Assembly: GCA_003644335.1 (NCBI GenBank) | Contig: QNCB01000021.1 | Span: forward strand, 1-9,944 | Length of the DNA: 9,944 bases | From: Planctomycetota bacterium | GTDB lineage: Bacteria > Planctomycetota > Phycisphaerae > SM23-33 | Reading direction: 5' to 3' | Shown here: positions 1 to 5,648 of the stretch, piece by piece | Layout: each line of letters begins with the position of its first letter | Numbering within the stretch: position 1 is the first letter of the stretch | Notes under the pieces: generated by a model | Databases searched by the model: none | Seen by the model: only the letters and a program-made list of their open reading frames with translations | Told to the model about the DNA's origin: nothing | Position numbers and translations under genes: made by a program

Positions 1-372
1 GTTGCCCTCGACCTTCATCCGGTCCGCAGCCGAGGCCACCGCCAGGCGAATGTCCTTAGCCCGACAAAGGGAAATGAACTCCAGCACGCCCGGCAGGGGG
101 GGCAGCTTGCCTTTGATAATTTCGAGATAAATCTCGTAGGTGTGGATTTTGTCGCGTTGCAGGTCGATGGCCAGGCCATACTTCTCCGCCACGCCGCCGA
201 TGTAACGGTTCTCGCCGCAGCCCACGAACGGCACGAAATCCGCGGGTTGAACTTCCGTGTTATACACCCGCCGAAACATCTCCATCGCGGCTTTGCAAAT
301 CCAACTCTCCGAGTCGCAAAGCACGCCGTCCATGTCAAAAATCACACCTTTAATTTGGCCTATCGTCGTCAT
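1..372 (-). CDS. HAD-superfamily hydrolase (phosphatase / beta-phosphoglucomutase-like), N-terminal part
   Basis: This is the first 124 residues of a HAD-superfamily enzyme; the reading frame stays open to the window edge, so the C-terminal half is missing. HAD motif I is at residues 11-21 (IFDMDGVLCDS), with the nucleophile Asp13 and the acid/base Asp15. Motif II Ser114 lies in VASAAD. The segment between them is the start of the helical cap, which suggests subfamily IA (phosphoglycolate phosphatase / beta-phosphoglucomutase type). The cap text FVPFVGCGENRYIGGVA resembles, from memory, the HAD domain of plant SOQ1-type proteins. The start is set by a Shine-Dalgarno AAGGA five bases before the ATG. 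It lies downstream of the sugar kinase on the same strand, 146 bp away, so both may act on sugar phosphates. The substrate cannot be read from this fragment. Confidence 0.85.
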   Translation of the reverse strand, partial: MTTIGQIKGVIFDMDGVLCDSESWICKAAMEMFRRVYNTEVQPADFVPFVGCGENRYIGGVAEKYGLAIDLQRDKIHTYEIYLEIIKGKLPPLPGVLEFISLCRAKDIRLAVASAADRMKVEGN

Positions 373-409
373 AATTTTCCTTTTTAAGCGTTCACGGCTA
401 TGCAAAAAT

Positions 410-485
410 TCACCATGAAGCACATGAAGTATATGAAGTGTCTTTGTTTTCAAAATTCTTCAATGTCTTCATGAACTTCATGGTG
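410..485. repeat. Imperfect inverted repeat built of 9-nt units
   Basis: The left arm (411-438) reads CACCATGAAG, CACATGAAG, TATATGAAG. The right arm (458-485) is the reverse complement of a similar series (CACCATGAAG, TTCATGAAG, ACATTGAAG). The outer 10 bp match perfectly and the inner units are degenerate, with a 19-nt loop. It sits between the sugar kinase stop and the HAD start. It could fold in RNA and act as a transcript end or processing site, but there is no proper U tract. The same 9-nt period and CAC head recur elsewhere in the window. Confidence 0.75.
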
Positions 486-518
486 TAATCAGTTTTTGTG
501 TGAATGGTTATTTTCCTT

Positions 519-1475
519 CTAAATTTCTTCCAATTTTACATTTTCCGCGAGTTTCTCGAATGTCGCCTGGTCGAACTTTGCTGCGGTTTCGTTTGCTGCA
601 CAGGCTCCAGCTGCTGCGACGGCCTGGCCCAGGGCGGCCTCGGGCGGGTTGCCTTCCCAGACTGCTCCCAGGAATGTTCCCAGCAACACATCGCCGCAGC
701 CTACGGTATTTTTTACCGTCTCGCAGCCAAGCTGAACCGAAGCATGGCTGACATTTTCTCGCGTTACCAGATACGCCCCGTCTGCCCCCGCGCTTAGCAG
801 GACAAATTCGACCTTCTGCGCCAACCCCCTGGCTGCGGAGAGTTGCTCGTCGATCGTCGCCAGCTCTCTGCCTACCAATTCTGACAGCTCTGCGAGGTTG
901 GGCTTGATTAGCCAAAAGTTTTTCAGCCTGGCCTTGCCCGCGGTTTGCAAAGCTGGGCCTGACGAATCCACCGCCACTCGCGCCCCGGTCTGGTCGGCTG
1001 TCTTGAGCATCTCAGCGAAGTCGTCGCAGGTTACGCCCCCCGGCAGCGAGCCGCTGAAAACCACCACGTCGCCAGGCTCGACGGTCGCGCCGAGTTGCTC
1101 GACAAACTCCCGCACGTCGGCTCGGCGGACGGCTAGGCCCGTGTCGCGCAGGTGTGTGTCCAGGCCTGTCTGAATATCTCTCAGCGTGATATTCTCGCGC
1201 GTCAGTCCAGGCAAGTTCAGGAAGGCATCGCAAATCAGGCCATCGTCAAAAATGGTTTCGAACAGCTCGCGATTATCTTGGCCAAGCAGCCCCATCGCTG
1301 TGGAGGCCAGGCCCATCGCAGCCAGTGTCCGCGAGACATTCACACCCTTGCCGCCGGGGCTACTGCCAGTTGTGCGCACCTGCTCATGCCCGCCAAGCTG
1401 CAGCCCGGAGACCTCGATGACCCGGTCTATCGCGGGGTTGAGCGTAACGGTTATAATTTTCTGCATCTCGTACAT
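519..1475 (-). CDS. fruK: 1-phosphofructokinase-family (PfkB/ribokinase fold) sugar-phosphate kinase
   Basis: Cytosolic ATP-dependent kinase of the PfkB family, 1-phosphofructokinase branch, which phosphorylates fructose-1-phosphate or a related hexose phosphate. Counting from the internal Met at 1466 (MQKIITVTLNPAID): the substrate-binding GGKGVN is at 38-43, SGSLPGG at 138-144, KPN at 188-190, and the ATP/anion-hole motif NTVGCGD at 253-259 with catalytic base Asp259. At 315-318 residues it has the usual family length. I chose the ATG at 1475 (three residues longer) because a promoter-like -10 box ends 7 nt upstream of it; the ATG at 1466 is equally compatible with the family, and neither has a Shine-Dalgarno. 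An upstream in-frame extension to 1577 translates repeat DNA and is not credible. Where FruK has TRxNxK, this protein has TRENIT without the Lys, so fructose-1-P specificity is uncertain; tagatose-6-P or fructose-6-P are alternatives. Confidence 0.88.
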   Translation of the reverse strand: MYEMQKIITVTLNPAIDRVIEVSGLQLGGHEQVRTTGSSPGGKGVNVSRTLAAMGLASTAMGLLGQDNRELFETIFDDGLICDAFLNLPGLTRENITLRDIQTGLDTHLRDTGLAVRRADVREFVEQLGATVEPGDVVVFSGSLPGGVTCDDFAEMLKTADQTGARVAVDSSGPALQTAGKARLKNFWLIKPNLAELSELVGRELATIDEQLSAARGLAQKVEFVLLSAGADGAYLVTRENVSHASVQLGCETVKNTVGCGDVLLGTFLGAVWEGNPPEAALGQAVAAAGACAANETAAKFDQATFEKLAENVKLEEI

Positions 1476-1482
1476 GGGGGAG

Positions 1483-1511
1483 ACTATCGCTGTTGCAGCC
1501 TGAATTTGCAA
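1483..1511 (-). promoter_or_regulatory. Candidate leaderless promoter of the sugar kinase
   Basis: Reading the minus strand, TTGCAA (1506-1511) is followed by a 17-bp spacer and GATAGT (1483-1488). The hexamer ends 7 nt before the ATG at 1475, so transcription would begin at or very near the start codon. Each hexamer matches the sigma-70 consensus at four of six positions. No ribosome binding site is visible. Inferred by eye. Confidence 0.4.
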
Positions 1512-1536
1512 GGCAAATAGGCGAAAAACGGCAGAA

Positions 1537-1582
1537 CACGAATGACACAAATGACACGAATGAAAAACGAATAGCACGAATG
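1537..1582. repeat. 9-nt tandem repeat (CACGAATGA family)
   Basis: Three head-to-tail 9-nt units (CACGAATGA, CACAAATGA, CACGAATGA) occupy 1537-1563. A further partial copy, CACGAATG, is at 1575-1582. Translated on the minus strand it gives a repetitive Phe/Val/Ser peptide that inflates the apparent N-terminus of the sugar kinase, which argues against the longer start of that gene. Confidence 0.85.
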
Positions 1583-1625
1583 TACTTTAAGTTTTTTTTG
1601 TAGGTTGGGCGTCCTGTCCATACAC

Positions 1626-1643
1626 GCTTCTGCAGGCAGAAGC
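1626..1643. repeat. Perfect 18-bp palindrome
   Basis: GCTTCTGC-AG-GCAGAAGC is an 8-bp inverted repeat around a 2-bp centre. Nearby GGCACCCGG and GCCACCCGG add to the repeat density. It could be a protein-binding site or a small hairpin; nothing ties it to a particular gene. Confidence 0.6.
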
Positions 1644-1684
1644 ATGGCACCCGGCATCATATTTTTGCCACCCGGTAAAAAAAA

Positions 1685-1704
1685 CCGTGAAATCTGTGGA
1701 CTCT
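1685..1704. repeat. Degenerate solo copy of the 5438-5501 hairpin arm
   Basis: This 20-bp stretch starts CCGTGAAATC and ends GGACTCT. It matches the right arm of the long hairpin at 5481-5500 at 17 of 20 positions, in the same orientation, but no matching left arm is present here. That suggests either a decayed copy or a unit that can exist alone. Confidence 0.6.
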
Positions 1705-1730
1705 TTATTGGGCATTGGGCCCTGGTTATT

Positions 1731-1816
1731 CCCAGCACTTATTTGCCATGCATCAGAACCGTTGGCTCAAGTCAAAAGACTTACGATACCTTAGAGTTTT
1801 ACAAATAAGTGCCGGG
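1731..1816. repeat. 86-bp element bounded by 15-bp inverted repeats
   Basis: The left end CCCAGCACTTATTTG (1731-1745) and right end CAAATAAGTGCCGGG (1802-1816) are inverted copies with one mismatch, enclosing 56 bp. The inside contains a perfect small hairpin, AAGTC-AAAA-GACTT (1769-1782). No reading frame is present. It sits 27 bp beyond the stop of the cation transporter. It could be a miniature inverted-repeat element or a long-stem RNA structure at the 3' end of the folB-transporter transcript. Confidence 0.6.
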
Positions 1817-1843
1817 GGTATTTTGGCCTTGGATATTTTTTCG

Positions 1844-2752
1844 TTATTCGTCGTTTGCGTTCGGCTCGATGTGCACTATGACCTGCTGGACGGAGTTGTC
1901 TGCGGCGAGGATGCGTTGGCGGACAGCAGAGGCTATGTTGTGTCCCGCTTCGACCGTCAGGTTCGGGTCGACCAGGATATGCAGGTCCATCTCGACCTTC
2001 CCGCCGAGTTTCCTGGCCCGGACTGCGTGGTAATTTTGCACGCCTTGGGTCTGCTGGATAACCTTGCCCAGCCGGGCGACCTGCGCCTTGGCCGGTGCCC
2101 GGTCGGTCAGTTCATTGCAGGCTGAGATGATAATTTTTATCGCAGCGACCAGCAGAAACGCAGCTAGTACCGCCGCGGTGAGTCCATCGAGCATCTGCCA
2201 TTTTTCCCCGCCGAACATCGCCCCCGCAATACCCGCTGAGGCTCCCAGCGAGGTAAACGCGTCCGAGCGGTGGTGCCACGCGTTGGCCAAGACCGCGGGG
2301 TTGTTGGCCTGGTGTCCCGCCCGCCGAGTTACGCGGAATAGCCACTCTTTGACCGGTACGGTGAGCATCGCCATGGCCAGCGGTACGGGGCCTGTTATCG
2401 CTCCGACGGTAGCTGAGCTTAGCGACGCGACAGCCCGATAGCCTATCATCGCCGCAGCTCCAAACAGGGCTATGCCCACGAACATCGCCACCAGTGTGTG
2501 CACCCGCCGATGGCCATACGGATGACAGGGGTCGGCGGGTCTGTTGCCCCACTTGAGGCTGGCCAGAACAGCCAGGTCGCTCACCAGATCGGTCAGGCTG
2601 TGCACGCCGTCAGCCAGGATCGTCTGACAGGAGAAGACGACGCCGGCTGCGATTTTCGCCCCCGCCAGAGCGAGGTTGACCGCCATGCCCCATATCGTAA
2701 CAGCCCGGCCTGTGGTCGGCGGCGGGGTCTTAACATGGCCCGGGGCGAACAT
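1844..2752 (-). CDS. Cation diffusion facilitator (CDF) family divalent metal efflux transporter
   Basis: Inner-membrane metal/proton antiporter of the CDF family (FieF/YiiP-like), 302 residues, normal length. TM2 carries the site A pair in DGVHSLTDL (His51, Asp55) and TM5 carries the partner pair in AWHHRSDAF (His160, Asp164), equivalent to Asp45/Asp49 and His153/Asp157 of YiiP. The typical CHPYGHRR loop at 76-83 precedes TM3. The C-terminal cytoplasmic ferredoxin-like domain (about 215-299) shows the family pattern VEMDLHILVDP and VIVHIEP. With His at the first TM2 position the site is HxxxD/HxxxD, which in many CDFs goes with zinc, but Fe, Co, Ni or Mn cannot be excluded. It starts 2 nt after the folB stop, with a Shine-Dalgarno GGAGAGG inside the folB end, so translation is likely coupled to folB. 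Confidence 0.93.
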   Translation of the reverse strand: MFAPGHVKTPPPTTGRAVTIWGMAVNLALAGAKIAAGVVFSCQTILADGVHSLTDLVSDLAVLASLKWGNRPADPCHPYGHRRVHTLVAMFVGIALFGAAAMIGYRAVASLSSATVGAITGPVPLAMAMLTVPVKEWLFRVTRRAGHQANNPAVLANAWHHRSDAFTSLGASAGIAGAMFGGEKWQMLDGLTAAVLAAFLLVAAIKIIISACNELTDRAPAKAQVARLGKVIQQTQGVQNYHAVRARKLGGKVEMDLHILVDPNLTVEAGHNIASAVRQRILAADNSVQQVIVHIEPNANDE

Positions 2753-2754
2753 GG

Positions 2755-3105
2755 CTAGGCCCTCTCCGACGAACCTTCCCCCGACACAGCGTCAGCTTGG
2801 GCAATAGCTGCGGGCTTGGCGACCTCGACAGTCGCAGCTCGCACGCGACCGTCTGCCAGGGCGAGATTCAAAATTTCCGTCGCGAGTTTTTCCAGCAGCG
2901 CGAAACGCCACAGGCCTGCAGCGGCGGTGATTTTCTCGCACAGATCAGCATAGTCCACCGCGTCTGCAAGGTCGTCCGAAGCAGCGGCAGCTTGGCCATC
3001 GACATCCAGCTCGATATCCACGCAAATATCCTGAGGCCCCGCCTGCTCCCAGTCGTTCACCCCAACAATCGCCCGCAAACGCAAATTTTTTATGCGGATC
3101 AGCAT
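2755..3105 (-). CDS. folB: Dihydroneopterin aldolase
   Basis: Folate biosynthesis enzyme that cleaves 7,8-dihydroneopterin to 6-hydroxymethyl-7,8-dihydropterin and glycolaldehyde; 116 residues, typical of the family, which forms octamers. Recognisable motifs are IVGVNDWEQ (13-21, with Glu20), VDYADLCEKI (50-59, with Tyr52), FALLEKLA (68-75, with Glu72) and VEVAKP (93-98) with the catalytic Lys97. The tail keeps AVSxE but continues into a Ser/Glu-rich end instead of a clear last strand. The ATG at 3105 has no Shine-Dalgarno; a promoter-like sequence ends 6 nt upstream, suggesting a leaderless mRNA. It is first in a two-gene unit with the CDF transporter. The paralogue FolX (epimerase) is less likely given the motifs but cannot be ruled out. 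Confidence 0.9.
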   Translation of the reverse strand: MLIRIKNLRLRAIVGVNDWEQAGPQDICVDIELDVDGQAAAASDDLADAVDYADLCEKITAAAGLWRFALLEKLATEILNLALADGRVRAATVEVAKPAAIAQADAVSGEGSSERA

Positions 3106-3111
3106 GCAATC

Positions 3112-3140
3112 ATTCTAGACCAAGCCACCACGAAAAACAA
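3112..3140 (-). promoter_or_regulatory. Candidate leaderless promoter of folB
   Basis: On the minus strand TTGTTT (3135-3140), a 17-bp spacer and TAGAAT (3112-3117) make a good sigma-70-like promoter. Only 6 nt separate the -10 hexamer from the folB ATG at 3105, so the transcript would start at or beside the start codon. Confidence 0.5.
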
Positions 3141-3350
3141 CGCAATCGTATGAATGTAGTTGCCTCCCCCGTATTGTTTTGCAAATCGGCGGGTAGGTAA
3201 AAGGGAAATAGAATCTGTCATTACATTTCCATCGCGGTTTGGCTAGGCTGCCATCATGAAAAACGTTCATTCAAAAATACTGAAACAGATCGAGAAAGTT
3301 ACAGGAAAACGTCCGCTAACTGTAATTAACCACATACCTAAAAAGTGTGT

Positions 3351-3719
3351 CTATTTTCCCTTGCTCTCGTCTTTGTTTTTCTGCGTGTATCGGATAACCT
3401 GCACATTTTCGATGGTGGTCAGTCCGCCGCACTGGGCGGCTTCGAACAGGTCGTGGAGCTTGGGCAGGAAATCGTCGATTTTCTCCGGCGAGTCGACTAT
3501 TTCGACGACGATCGGCAAGTCGGCTGAGAGGTCCAAAATGCGGGCGGTTCGGATTCTGCTCGTCGCGCCGAAGCCAGTCTCGCACCGCCAGGCCGTCGCC
3601 CCAGCCAGCCCCGCCTGCTTGGCTTGCCGCACTATCACCTCGTGCAGCGAAGTGTGCTTGAGCTTGTCCGACTCGCCCAGAAATATCCGCAGGAGTTTAG
3701 CCTCGGCCTTTAGTTCCAT
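3351..3719 (-). CDS. DUF190 family protein (PII-like fold), partner of CrcB
   Basis: A 122-residue DUF190 protein. The family pattern is plain: RIFLGESDKL (11-20), LHEVIVRQAKQAGLAGATAW (25-44), GFGATSRIRTARIL (49-62), LPIVVEIVDS (68-77) and the closing ENVQVIRY (104-111). DUF190 proteins are predicted to have a ferredoxin-like, PII-like fold and are probably small cytosolic trimers; their biochemical role is not established. The gene overlaps the crcB stop by 10 nt, so the two are co-translated, and DUF190 is a frequent neighbour of crcB in bacteria. By analogy with PII-AmtB it may regulate the fluoride channel (inference). I chose the ATG at 3719 because the family begins here; the open frame upstream only reads crcB out of frame. 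No convincing terminator follows. Confidence 0.9.
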   Translation of the reverse strand: MELKAEAKLLRIFLGESDKLKHTSLHEVIVRQAKQAGLAGATAWRCETGFGATSRIRTARILDLSADLPIVVEIVDSPEKIDDFLPKLHDLFEAAQCGGLTTIENVQVIRYTQKNKDESKGK

Positions 3720-4126
3720 AGTCCACCACCTGTTCTTATGAGGATACGCACAGCTAGAACTCCAACGAGGAAGGCTGCCACGGAAAAAATAATCGAGCCA
3801 CCCATGTAAATTGCGGCGTGGAGATATTCGCTGTCCCGGAACATCGCGATGGTTTCGTATATCATGGACGACAGCGTGGTAAACCCGCCGCAAAAACCCG
3901 TCGCCAACAGCAGCCTCATCCCCGGCGAGAGCATTTCCCCAGCCAGAGCTACCTCAGTAATCACACCGACGAATATACACCCCAGGATATTTGTCGCCAG
4001 AGTCCCAATAGGCCAATCCACGGAAAACCGTTGGCCCAGCACGCTCATGCCATAGCGGGCAATGGAGCCTGCAAACCCCCCGCAACCCACCAGAAGCGAA
4101 GCCAGTAGCACGTTCGTCAGTTTCAT
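3710..4126 (-). CDS. crcB: Fluoride-specific ion channel CrcB/Fluc
   Basis: Small inner-membrane fluoride exporter of 138 residues with four predicted TM helices (about 4-25, 38-60, 68-93, 104-130), which works as a dual-topology dimer. Family signatures are GGFAGSIARY (16-25), GTLATNILGC (41-50, with the pore Asn46) and GFCGGFTTLSS (78-88, with Phe82 and the TTLS polar track). The start at 4126 fits the family. A further in-frame TTG at 4162 would add residues unlike CrcB and would overlap the -35 box. No Shine-Dalgarno is visible and a promoter ends 7 nt upstream. It is transcribed with the DUF190 gene and diverges from gap. I looked for a fluoride riboswitch upstream and did not see its conserved core; the room is also too small if the transcript is leaderless. 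Confidence 0.94.
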   Translation of the reverse strand: MKLTNVLLASLLVGCGGFAGSIARYGMSVLGQRFSVDWPIGTLATNILGCIFVGVITEVALAGEMLSPGMRLLLATGFCGGFTTLSSMIYETIAMFRDSEYLHAAIYMGGSIIFSVAAFLVGVLAVRILIRTGGGLWN

Positions 4127-4133
4127 ATCGCAA

Positions 4134-4162
4134 ATCGTAAGCTGTCCTGACGGCAGAGTCAA
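4134..4162 (-). promoter_or_regulatory. Candidate leaderless promoter of crcB-DUF190
   Basis: On the minus strand TTGACT (4157-4162), a 17-bp spacer and TACGAT (4134-4139) are followed after 7 nt by the crcB ATG. The -35 matches the consensus at five of six positions and the -10 at four of six. Confidence 0.5.
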
Positions 4163-4166
4163 CGAG

Positions 4167-4193
4167 CCTTTTGTCCGGTTGTCGAGACAAAGG
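4167..4193. promoter_or_regulatory. Candidate operator between the divergent crcB and gap promoters
   Basis: TTGTC at 4171-4175 is repeated at 4179-4183 and inverted as GACAA at 4186-4190. The wider arms CCTTTTGTC (4167-4175) and GACAAAGG (4186-4193) form an almost perfect inverted repeat. It lies between the crcB -35 (4157-4162) and the gap -35 (4196-4201), where a bound regulator could touch both promoters. No regulator is identified. Confidence 0.35.
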
Positions 4194-4195
4194 TA

Positions 4196-4224
4196 TTGAC
4201 ACGGACAGCGGGGGTAGCTATTCT
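4196..4224 (+). promoter_or_regulatory. Promoter of gap
   Basis: A perfect -35 TTGACA (4196-4201), a 17-bp spacer and the -10 TATTCT (4219-4224) form the strongest sigma-70-like promoter in the window. Transcription would start near 4231, giving a leader of about 98 nt before the gap ATG. Confidence 0.7.
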
Positions 4225-4252
4225 GCTCGTCCTGTCTAAGCGGGCTTGGATA

Positions 4253-4310
4253 ACCACCCGGGCAGGAACAAATGTGAATTCGCGTATGAATTCACGCAAG
4301 AAACCACCCG
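4253..4310 (+). other. gap leader: perfect hairpin between two ACCACCCG copies
   Basis: GTGAATTC (4274-4281) and GAATTCAC (4288-4295) form a perfect 8-bp stem with a 6-nt loop. The 8-mer ACCACCCG occurs before it (4253-4260) and after it (4303-4310), 50 bp apart, and the second copy is close to the ribosome binding site. The hairpin may stabilise the mRNA or modulate gap translation (inference). Confidence 0.5.
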
Positions 4311-4313
4311 TAA

Positions 4314-5345
<1,032 letters not shown>

Positions 5346-5370
5346 AACCCATAAAAAAATCAACAACTAA

Positions 5371-5417
5371 AAAGCTCGCGACAGGCCTATAACCAAAAGC
5401 CTTCGCGAGCTTTTTTT
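5371..5417 (+). terminator. Rho-independent terminator of gap
   Basis: AAAGCTCGCGA (5371-5381) pairs perfectly with TCGCGAGCTTT (5403-5413). The stem continues as AGGC (5383-5386) with GCCT (5399-5402) across one bulged C, and a run of seven T follows at 5411-5417. It begins 25 bp after the gap stop. Confidence 0.93.
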
Positions 5418-5437
5418 AATTAGGCAAACAGGCAAAT

Positions 5438-5501
5438 AGGAGTTCACGGATTACACGGATTTTTTTGTCAAAAAGAAAATCCGTGTAATCCGTGGACTCC
5501 T
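5438..5501. repeat. Long near-perfect hairpin element made of 9-nt units
   Basis: The two 26-nt arms (5438-5463 and 5476-5501) are inverted copies with a single mismatch around a 12-nt loop. Each arm holds a 9-nt tandem series (CACGGATTA, CACGGATTT). A related single arm is at 1685-1704. The 11-mer AGGCAAATAGG (5430-5440) leads into it, as it does near the repeat at 1537. It lies after the gap terminator and so is unlikely to be needed for termination. It looks like a dispersed repeat family rather than a gene-specific site. Confidence 0.85.
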
Positions 5502-5529
5502 GTTTTTGTATTCCAGTTGAGTTGGGAAT

Positions 5530-5557
5530 ATCCGAAATCAAAAATCCGAAATCCGAA
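5530..5557. repeat. 7-nt tandem repeat (ATCCGAA) upstream of gdh
   Basis: Four 7-nt units in register: ATCCGAA (5530), ATCAAAA (5537), ATCCGAA (5544) and ATCCGAA (5551). The same 7-mer and the variant ATACGAA reappear just after the gdh stop. Confidence 0.75.
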
Positions 5558-5567
5558 ATATTTTCCC

Positions 5568-5595
5568 TTGCATTAGCAAAACGAATAGATATTAT
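5568..5595 (+). promoter_or_regulatory. Candidate promoter of gdh
   Basis: TTGCAT (5568-5573), a 16-bp spacer and TATTAT (5590-5595) resemble a sigma-70 promoter. The leader to the ATG at 5649 would be about 47 nt. Confidence 0.45.
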
Positions 5596-5648
5596 TAGCG
5601 GCTTGAATATGCGAAACTTACATGCAGCTACTTGGAAAGGACGTAAAA

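Larger units (their letters stand above)
1476..1843. other. Gene-free, repeat-rich intergenic region
   Basis: No credible gene is present here on either strand. The stretch contains the sugar kinase promoter (1483-1511), an 11-bp word AGGCAAATAGG (1511-1521) that recurs at 5430-5440, a 9-nt tandem repeat (1537-1582), a perfect palindrome (1626-1643), a degenerate solo copy of the arm of the 5438-5501 hairpin (1685-1704, 17 of 20 bases matching), and a 15-bp terminal-inverted-repeat-like structure (1731-1816) just past the cation transporter stop. The region looks like a site where several short repeat families have accumulated. Confidence 0.7.

Noticed and set aside
1476..1577. N-terminal extension of the sugar kinase to 1577
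   Set aside because: The extra residues translate the 9-nt tandem repeat and promoter region, and they precede the normal family N-terminus.
3720..3893. N-terminal extension of the DUF190 gene to 3893
   Set aside because: The added 58 codons overlap crcB out of frame and have no similarity to DUF190; the ATG at 3719 fits the family length.
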